From NCBI GenBank assembly GCA_916610825.1, contig OU744453.1:14570469-14634468 (forward strand): a stretch of 64,000 nucleotides of DNA. The letters run 5' to 3'. How positions within the stretch are numbered: position 1 is the first letter of the stretch; each line of letters begins with the position of its first letter. Made by a program: the position numbers and the translations under genes. Of the stretch, positions 49,601 to 64,000 are shown in pieces. The notes beneath the pieces are model-generated. The model worked only from the letters and a program-made list of their open reading frames with translations. It made no database searches and had not been told where the DNA came from. Source of the DNA: Haliclystus octoradiatus. Taxonomy: Eukaryota > Cnidaria > Staurozoa > Stauromedusae > Haliclystidae.

Positions 49601-50076
49601 ATATTCGAAGTATTGTTTTTCAATGAGCAAAAATATTGATGTAAACCTACGAAATTGTAATCAATTTTCAAATATGCTTCGTTAAAAATATATTTGGGGT
49701 ATACATTTTGGCCTGAATAAAATATTTGAGGTATCAATTTTGGAATAAAAAATTTTGGAGGGCAAAATTCTGAATCCAAGTTGGCACCCCTCTGTCCTGA
49801 AATTTCCTAAGTTACCCCCCGGGTGGCGATACCGTCTCAATTGATTCGCACCTGATAACTATATTAAGCACACTACCACCGCCCACCACCTGTCTTCCTG
49901 ATGGAAATAACCTATTTATATGATTTATATCGTTGCAGGCATCATCGACTGGGGCTCCGTATTGTAGTCTATCTACCTCGTATCCAAAAGCAAAAGGATC
50001 TGGTGCTAGGAAGCCTCGATTCAACTTACTACGGAAAGGACTTGATTCGTCATCACGAAAATCTGACAGTAAATAA
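25672..50076 (+). CDS. NOL9: Polynucleotide 5'-hydroxyl-kinase NOL9/Grc3 (14 exons, complete)
   Basis: Nucleolar RNA 5'-kinase of the Clp1/Grc3 family, which in animals phosphorylates the pre-rRNA spacer during 5.8S/28S maturation. Exons: 25672-25925, 31210-31264, 33010-33351, 34109-34202, 34286-34367, 34957-35091, 36386-36525, 37239-37404, 38496-38591, 40456-40645, 43880-43951, 45729-45810, 47289-47428, 49939-50076. All borders are AG/GT, phases are consistent, and the total of 1986 nt encodes 661 aa (human about 700). Walker A GGKDVGKST lies near residues 256-264, ECDVGQTEF near 284-292, then LIINTQGWIKGLG and a conserved C-terminal half with the end APYCSLSTSYP and a basic tail. The N-terminus MGKNKANVGKKGKSR is very basic, as expected for nucleolar targeting. 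The stop is TAA at 50074-50076. Introns are filled with mobile DNA. No break is seen, so the gene is probably functional. Confidence 0.93.
26395..26660 (+). repeat. Penelope-associated terminal repeat (hairpin with ribozyme)
   Basis: Imperfect hairpin with arms around GTCAGAGAATCAGACAGTCAT and its inverse, centred near 26490. It is followed by a tail GCATTGAGCCCTACGTTCAA...TCAGTAAGAC. The same tail, inverted, lies at about 10785-10822 beside another such hairpin. The plus-strand arm carries a complete hammerhead core; the minus-strand arm carries a weaker one. A further hairpin (AAGGTCAAATAAGACAC and its inverse, 26685-26805) separates it from the Penelope-like coding region. Confidence 0.6.
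26502..26541 (+). ncRNA. Hammerhead ribozyme motif, type I with minimal stem III
   Basis: Order read on the plus strand: stem I strand TTGC, CTGATGA, stem II TCGCCTCGGCGT, GAAA, stem III CTTCAAG, cleavage dinucleotide TA, stem I strand GCAA. TTGC/GCAA pair exactly, and CGC/GCG pair in stem II. All invariant core positions are present. The very short stem III is typical of the hammerheads known in Penelope-like elements, which often work as dimers. Confidence 0.78.
26835..28533 (+). mobile_element. Penelope-like retroelement (RT + GIY-YIG), old and broken
   Basis: Lies in NOL9 intron 1, same strand as NOL9. Reverse-transcriptase hallmarks in order: a Tyr-Gly-Leu-Pro-Lys-type start near 26860, SYDVSFLFTNVSVEETI, GVAMGSPLDPLMAN and YVDDTF. 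A SINE-B copy lies inside the RT part. The 3' portion (about 28205-28500) is a GIY-YIG endonuclease, VVYEFKCDLCDASYVGFTCR...HQRIAKH...VGRHLH, with the usual C-terminal helices. RT plus GIY-YIG defines Penelope-like elements. It has several breaks and one insertion and is a fossil. A terminal-repeat-like hairpin with a hammerhead core lies upstream (26395-26660) in the same orientation. Confidence 0.85.
27486..27672 (-). mobile_element. SINE-B inserted in the Penelope-like element
   Basis: Inverse of GCGGCCTTGGTGTAATGGCT (A box), GGGTCCAATTCC (B box), GGAAGGGCATCCGGCTATTA and CCAACCACCCCGGTG. It is the clearest copy of this family. It is younger than the element it interrupts. Confidence 0.82.
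28607..30106. mobile_element. TTAA-flanked element with ~200-bp inverted arms
   Basis: TTAA occurs at both ends (28607-28610 and 30103-30106). The inverted arms begin AGTGGGAATAAACCCCCAGA and run about 205 bp on each side (28611-28815 and about 29900-30102). The interior (28816-29900) has no recognisable gene. TTAA is the piggyBac-type target, but the CCC-type piggyBac end is absent, so the superfamily is uncertain. A relic of the arm lies at about 59745-59855 (GATCTGGAATTTCCTTGTTG...GAGATTGGATCCAGG). Confidence 0.7.
31008..31179. mobile_element. hAT miniature element, perfect TSD
   Basis: Same family, 172 bp, flanked by TATATAGT on both sides (31000-31007 and 31180-31187). It lies just upstream of NOL9 exon 2. 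Confidence 0.88.
31676..31870 (+). mobile_element. TA-type miniature element
   Basis: Same family; slightly longer because of a small internal duplication (CCTGTATATAAACCTGTTAT). NOL9 intron 2. Confidence 0.8.
32744..32955. mobile_element. hAT miniature element, perfect TSD
   Basis: Same family, 212 bp, flanked by AATGTATT on both sides (32736-32743 and 32956-32963), 55 bp before NOL9 exon 3. Confidence 0.85.
33449..33752 (-). mobile_element. SINE-A, 5'-truncated, minus strand
   Basis: Inverse of the SINE-A body and 3' part. The tRNA-like head is mostly lost beyond GACTTCATTTAAAACATCAA. NOL9 intron 3. Confidence 0.8.
33797..33950. mobile_element. hAT miniature element, diverged
   Basis: Starts AGGGCCTGACAAAAGTTGGA and ends AAATCGTTTGTCAGACACTG. 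No clean duplication is visible. Confidence 0.6.
35127..35497 (+). mobile_element. SINE-A, full length
   Basis: All parts are present, starting 36 bp after NOL9 exon 6. The AGGATTAGGAGGATTAGCTC head shows a small duplication. Confidence 0.88.
36090..36345. repeat. GTTCATGAAC palindromic repeat cluster
   Basis: Dense inverted and direct units immediately before NOL9 exon 36386-36525. It ends near TTTTCACAGGGG, the standard end of the family. A short group at 35505-35545 precedes it. Confidence 0.7.
37095..37200. repeat. GTTCATGAAC palindromic repeat
   Basis: A compact copy: CCCCTGCAAAAAACAGTTCA at the left, TTCATGAACTGTTCATGAAC inside and CTGTTTTTGCAAGGG at the right. This is a fair model of the whole family: CCCCTG-type ends, a run of palindromes and an inverse end. 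Confidence 0.75.
37495..37620. repeat. GTTCATGAAC palindromic repeat
   Basis: CCCCTGCGAAAATCAG at the left and CTGTTTTTCCCCAGGG at the right, with six or so ATGAAC units between. A degraded group follows at 37745-37810. Confidence 0.7.
38295..38402. repeat. GTTCATGAAC palindromic repeat
   Basis: CCCCTGTGAAAACAGTTCAG at the left, GAACTGTTTCTCAAAGGG at the right, with a single central GGCGCCATTTAACAT spacer. Confidence 0.7.
38675..38855 (-). mobile_element. TA-type miniature element, inverse orientation
   Basis: TACAGTGAAACCTGTGTATA at the left and TAACAGGTTTAACTGTA at the right, 181 bp, following NOL9 exon 38496-38591. Confidence 0.8.
39058..39370. repeat. GTTCATGAAC palindromic repeats, two in tandem
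   Basis: The first copy starts CCCCTGCCAAAATAGTTCAG. The second shares TTTAACGTTCATGAACTGTT and ends CTGTTTTTCACAGGGG at about 39255. Decayed units continue to 39370. Confidence 0.7.
39690..39995. repeat. Fold-back repeat
   Basis: Left arm AAGTATTTGAGAAATAACAA...CAACGAGTGAGCGC and right arm the inverse (CTCACTCGT...TTATTTCTCAAAAAATACTT). A single-arm relative is at 55735-55915 (GAGAAATAAGCATTT...CAATGAGTGAGCGCGATAAG). Confidence 0.65.
40085..40380. repeat. Interspersed repeat, copy 2 of 2
   Basis: Shares ATCAATAGCACATAAGAAAC, TTCTTTGTATTATAACTAGC and CTCTAAACCAATCAGATTGA with the 8765-9110 copy. NOL9 intron 9. Confidence 0.65.
40797..40988. repeat. Near-perfect hairpin element
   Basis: AAAGGGTTACCACATGCTTG at the left and its inverse at the right. 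Arms are about 80 bp, with GTTTGTATTCATATTTACTA and TGTTGGGAGACAC repeated inverted. The loop is around CACGAGCTCCGAGCG. NOL9 intron 10. Confidence 0.75.
41575..41995. repeat. GTTCATGAAC palindromic repeat enclosing the 18S fragment
   Basis: The left side starts CCCCTGTGATAAAC and AGGAGTTCATAAACAG. The right side has repeated GAACAGTTCATGAACCTA and ends CTGTTTTTCGCAGGAG, the usual inverse end of this family. The rRNA-derived segment occupies the middle. Confidence 0.7.
41720..41832 (+). pseudogene. Fragment of 18S rRNA 5' end inside a palindromic repeat
   Basis: Starts TACCTGGTTGATCCTGCCAG, the universal 5' end of eukaryotic 18S rRNA, and runs through GCATGTCTAAGTATAAGCAC and CGAATGGCTCATTAAATCAG before breaking off at GTTATC. 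About 113 nt. It carries a few differences from a functional gene (for example an extra C in AGCCATATGC). It is bounded by GTTCATGAAC-type repeat arms (41575-41668 and 41838-41995). The roughly 50 bp before it may be external transcribed spacer. It is not a working rRNA gene. Confidence 0.92.
42325..42478. mobile_element. hAT miniature element, diverged
   Basis: Keeps AACCTCAACAAAAGTTTTAG and CCTTTTGTCAGACACTGATG. The left end is not clear. Confidence 0.5.
42490..42669 (+). mobile_element. TA-type miniature element
   Basis: AACCTGTTATAACGGCCACC at the left, GCAGGTTTCACTGTA at the right; more diverged than other copies. Confidence 0.7.
42762..42972 (+). mobile_element. SINE-B, plus strand
   Basis: AGTTAGGGCCTTAGATAATT...GTGGCTAGGGATTTAGACGT, GGGAGGGCGCCCAGCAATTA, AACCAGCTACCCGGTGAAGA. 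Tail AAGCTCCAAGCTTACCC. Confidence 0.65.
43241..43421 (-). mobile_element. TA-type miniature element
   Basis: TACAGTGAAACCTGCATATA at the left and AACAGGTTTAACTGTA at the right, 181 bp, well preserved. Confidence 0.8.
43685..43727 (+). ncRNA. Hammerhead ribozyme motif, complete core
   Basis: CTGT, CTGAAGA, a stem II with CGCA and TGCG arms, GAAA, CTTAAG, TA, ACAG. Stem I CTGT/ACAG pairs exactly. CTGAAGA fits the CUGANGA consensus. It lies in a terminal-repeat copy (about 43600-43830) in NOL9 intron 10, whose tail is ATTATTATTTACCACTCTGT. The (ATT) run and CTCTGTCAAATGA tail are shared with the copies near 57 kb. Confidence 0.8.
44010..44500 (-). mobile_element. Probable LINE 3' end, minus strand
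   Basis: On the minus strand a 62-codon frame (44493-44305) has the look of a LINE ORF2 C-terminus: LPNYRFPTLWNG...LYSLSNTFINYIRKKI. An AT-rich untranslated stretch follows and ends in a short (ATTCT)n tail at about 44010-44035. Only the tail end is present. Confidence 0.45.
44945..45150. repeat. GTTCATGAAC palindromic repeat cluster
   Basis: CTGCGAAAAAAATCTATGAG at the left and GTTTTTTCGCAGGAG at the right, with units in between. NOL9 intron 11. Confidence 0.65.
45187..45366 (+). mobile_element. SINE-B, plus strand
   Basis: GGACCTTAGTGTAGTAGTTA head, CAGGGGTTTAATCCCTGGTA, AAGAGCATGCAGCCGTTAAA, AACCAGCCACCCTGGTGAAA, AAGCTACTAGCTTACCC. Confidence 0.7.
45990..46347 (+). mobile_element. SINE-A
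   Basis: Head GTGATTAGCTCAGATGGTAT and B box GGTTCAAATCC, then body and 3' part to GGGCGACACCGTCCACATTA. A (ATT)n tail follows. Confidence 0.85.
46765..47127 (+). mobile_element. SINE-A, full length, best preserved
   Basis: Head GGAGGATTAGCTCAGATGGC to GACACCGTCTACATTAC, close to the 23247 and 35127 copies. A T-run follows. NOL9 intron 12. Confidence 0.88.
47657..47701 (-). ncRNA. Hammerhead ribozyme motif with compensatory stem I
   Basis: On the minus strand: CCGT, CTGATGA, stem II with CGTG/CACG arms, GAAA, CTTGGAG, TT, ACGG. Stem I is CCGT/ACGG where other copies have CTGT/ACAG, so both strands changed together. Cleavage after TT fits the UH rule. Flanking sequence (AACAAACATTGAGCACTTTC near 47750) recurs at about 43558 in inverse context. 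Confidence 0.78.
47870..48050 (-). mobile_element. SINE-B, minus strand, diverged
   Basis: Keeps CGAGTAAGCGCAAGATATTT (3' end), GTCGGAGGCTTTTTCTGACG, CCAGAGATTGAACCAAAGAT (inverse B box) and AAAGCCGTAACC. Confidence 0.55.
48056..48257. mobile_element. hAT miniature element
   Basis: CAGGGTCCGACAAAAGAATC at the left, CTTTTGTCGGATCATG at the right. An internal ATTTATTGGTGAAACATCAA segment is duplicated. Confidence 0.75.
48466..48842 (+). mobile_element. SINE-A, diverged
   Basis: GGATGATAGCTCAGATGGCA head, GGTTCAAATCC B box, a diverged body with CTGCGGCGTAGTACTACGCA and the 3' end ATAGGGATATACATACCGAC. Confidence 0.75.
49255..49852 (+). mobile_element. SINE-A 3' part interrupted by an inverted-repeat element
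   Basis: Body from CATTGACTTTATCTAAAACA to GGTAGCGCGATACC, then an insertion (49492-49825), then the last piece GGCGATACCGTCTCAATTGA. Confidence 0.7.
49492..49825. mobile_element. Inverted-end element (CCGGGGGTAACTT) inside SINE-A
   Basis: Left end CCCGGGGGTAACTTGAAACG; right end CTAAGTTACCCCCCGGGTG. The SINE motif GCGATACC occurs on both sides, consistent with an 8-bp target duplication. No gene inside. Confidence 0.65.
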
Positions 50077-50077
50077 A
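50072..50077 (+). promoter_or_regulatory. AATAAA at the NOL9 stop codon
   Basis: AATAAA overlaps the NOL9 stop codon. If used as the polyadenylation signal the 3' UTR would be extremely short. AT-rich sequence with TTTATTTTA follows about 130 nt later, but no second perfect AATAAA was noticed close by. Confidence 0.3.
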
Positions 50078-51071
50078 ACACTATGGGAATTTGTAGATAT
50101 ATTGAGTACATATTTTTGAAGTTTCATTGGTATAATATAGAACTGCTAATCTAGTATTTGAATAATCCTGTTGGAATATATACTTTAAATATTAATTGTA
50201 AAATTTATTTTATATTAAGTCAATATTTGAATCGCATTGTGATAGATTATAACTAAATTACATCATTTCTGATATTTATCAAATTCTGACTCATTATCAT
50301 GCTGTGAATCGTTCTCAGGTTATTGCTTTGTCTTGGTGTCTTGGTGTTCTTGCTTGTACGGATCCGGTATCTTGAGGAATCAGATTTATACTCTATTTAC
50401 TAATCACGGCCATCACAGATAATATTGGTTCCAATATTCTCGACGTAAACCAATAAAGCACGTGTTTTGCAATGGTCAAACGTCAAAGTTCAAACGTAGT
50501 AAAATGACATTATTATGATACTACAGTAACTTTCTTATCACAAATTTCGGTTGTATATCCTGTCGGTCTAGGCCGAGAATAATCGGGCATATCAAGCTAT
50601 AAAATATCGGAAGATTGAAATGCTACGTCATCTTTCATCGAAATTGAACCCGGACATCACGAGATTTCAGCTTCATATAATGATCAACCTGAGCAGTCTT
50701 CACATTGTCCGTAGTATCATAGTACGAGGTAATATTGCATATCGGTTTCGAGTCAATGGCGAATACCACAGCCCGTATTGTTGCCCTGTTGGGCTTGTTG
50801 GCTGTCTTCAAACCTAGAAAGTCATAAACTTTTCGAACAAGGAAGTGAATATAACCAAAACGCCCAGTTATGGCACGGATAAGTTAAATTGAATCTTAAT
50901 CCGCTAAACAAGTGATTTTCCCAAAAGTATTTATACTCAGTATAATGGCAGTAATTTTGTCTACATTTTCTACTGGATCTACTTTGCACTATTTTATGCG
51001 TTTTCTGCCTACTAAAAAAGATTATTGATAACTCAAAACAGACCAATCTCAAAGCTTCGTATTTGCCATCC
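50077..51071. other. NOL9-KDM5 intergenic spacer
   Basis: About 1 kb between the NOL9 stop and the KDM5 promoter motifs. A 65-codon open frame at 50620-50817 has no recognised homology or codon pattern and is not called. No repeat family of this window was recognised here, which makes it one of the few repeat-poor stretches. Confidence 0.4.
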
Positions 51072-51172
51072 ACCAATCAGTAGGCAGGAAACTTTACCAC
51101 GTGATAGACAACGTGCGTATCAGCAGGCCAAGCCGATTTTGACCATTTCACAAACAATATGGCGGTAGGACG
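51072..51172 (+). promoter_or_regulatory. Probable KDM5 core promoter region
   Basis: Just upstream of the KDM5 ATG (51210) lie a CCAAT box (51073-51077), a CACGTG E-box (51098-51103) and ATATGGCGGTAGG (about 51159-51171), which resembles a YY1 site (core ATGGCGG). This is the usual make-up of a TATA-less housekeeping promoter. The motifs are seen; their use is inferred. Confidence 0.4.
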
Positions 51173-51194
51173 TGTGCTAAATTAGTTAAGATAA

Positions 51195-62995
<11,801 letters not shown>

Positions 62996-63065
62996 GTAAA
63001 TTTATATTTAATTCCGAAACGCTATAGAGCAAATTCTTAAAAAAAATTGCATTTTAATGAGTTAT

Positions 63066-63905
63066 CAGGGTGGCACAAACAGTCCGAACCTGCGAATGTA
63101 GTTCGCCGAATACGTTCGCCGAAGCTAGGGCAAAATTCCGAAGTTTTCTTTCATTTATTTCTTCTACAATTCGAAGAAAACTAATTTTATCGTCTTCATT
63201 TCTTTAATCCAGAGATCTGGCCTTCGGAAATGTTAAAACTGAACAATAATCTCAAAAAATGTTGGATTTCAACTCATAAAATGATATTAAACAACAAGAA
63301 AAGTTGTTGTTTTGGCCATTTTCCCGCCTCCACGGCTTTTTAGATTTTCTAATTAGCATAACAAAGAGATGAAAAATGACAATTGAAAGCTGATCAAGAT
63401 GGCTGCTCAACACAAAAAACGATCTCAAGAATCAGAAACTAGTGATCATTAAATGGCCTATACTTTCTGGTTGGAAAAGAACAATTTAATTGAGGACACA
63501 GAAAAAACGATTGGGTTTTATTTCAAATTCTGCTTTCAATCAAACTCTCTTACTGTGATCACAAAGCATTCTTTTCTGAAAAATATATTTCAGCTTACAA
63601 AAATGCATTCAACTTCGGAGATGTTCTGCTTGTAAGAATGAAAGTTTTATAGCAATATAATTACAGCCCATACATCAAGCATATGCCATTTGGTTTAGTT
63701 TGTTTATATAGTTTTGGAAATTACACTTAATTTTTGCTTGAATGACTATTCTGATTGTTAATTCAAACTTTTTCCTGAAATAAATTCCTATGCTCAAACT
63801 GATTTTGGACATTGGAAATGGAGTACAGTTATAGAAAAAAAAATCCGAAGGTTACATGTGACTGAAGGTTGGTTCGCTGAAGGCAAAATTTTTTGTGCCA
63901 CCCTG
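63066..63905. mobile_element. hAT-type non-autonomous element, perfect 8-bp TSD
   Basis: Ends CAGGGTGGCACAAACAG and TTTTTTGTGCCACCCTG, 840 bp. Flanked by TGAGTTAT on both sides (63058-63065 and 63906-63913). No protein recognised inside. KDM5 intron 10. Confidence 0.82.
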
Positions 63906-64000
63906 TGAGTTATAGACCAAACGTCAACAAAATTCTTCAGAGGTGTAGAGGGTGGACTAGATCTATAACTATAAATTACCACACACATAATAGATGATAT

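Noticed and set aside
50620-50817. 65-codon frame between NOL9 and KDM5
   Set aside because: No homology recognised, no splice context, normal chance length for this base composition.

Overview
The window is animal nuclear DNA. It is AT-rich, its genes are split into many short exons with GT-AG introns, and the introns are packed with small transposons. Three host genes of chromatin and ribosome biology can be read exon by exon, with phases that agree at every junction. They are BAP1 (minus strand, nt 549-24182, C-terminus beyond the left edge), NOL9 (plus strand, nt 25672-50076, complete, 14 exons, 661 aa) and KDM5 (plus strand, from nt 51210, first ten exons, leaving the right edge after the first PHD finger). 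BAP1 and NOL9 are divergent with about 1.5 kb between start codons. NOL9 and KDM5 are head to tail with 1.1 kb between them. The repeats (tRNA-derived SINEs, ISL2EU, Penelope-like elements, many hAT and TA-flanked miniature elements) suggest an invertebrate, possibly an invertebrate deuterostome. The sequence alone does not settle the phylum.

Layout: nt 1-24182 is BAP1. Its 12.7-kb first intron holds a hAT-type element (12500-13571), a 2.46-kb element with 0.5-kb terminal inverted repeats (14766-17223) and a two-gene ISL2EU transposon (17516-22079, THAP/DDE transposase plus SAP-SWIM-YqaJ nuclease). Nt 25672-50076 is NOL9. Its first intron holds a broken Penelope-like element with a hammerhead-bearing repeat upstream and a TTAA-flanked fold-back element downstream. 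Introns 5-11 hold many palindromic GTTCATGAAC clusters, one of which encloses the 5' end of 18S rRNA. Nt 51210-62995 is KDM5. Its intron 5 contains an inverted pair of Penelope-like 3' ends and long (TTA)n tracts.

The most notable structure is a dispersed set of hammerhead ribozyme motifs (CTGANGA, stem II, GAAA, minimal stem III, TA or TT, stem I). The stem I sequences covary between copies (CTGT/ACAG, TTGC/GCAA, CCGT/ACGG). The motifs sit in terminal repeats of Penelope-like elements, sometimes as inverted pairs, and the (TTA)n tracts abut these repeats. Six cores look whole and a few more are weaker.

The genes act separately: BAP1 removes ubiquitin from histone H2A, KDM5 demethylates H3K4, and NOL9 is a polynucleotide 5'-kinase of pre-rRNA processing. 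Nothing in the sequence shows that they act as a unit.
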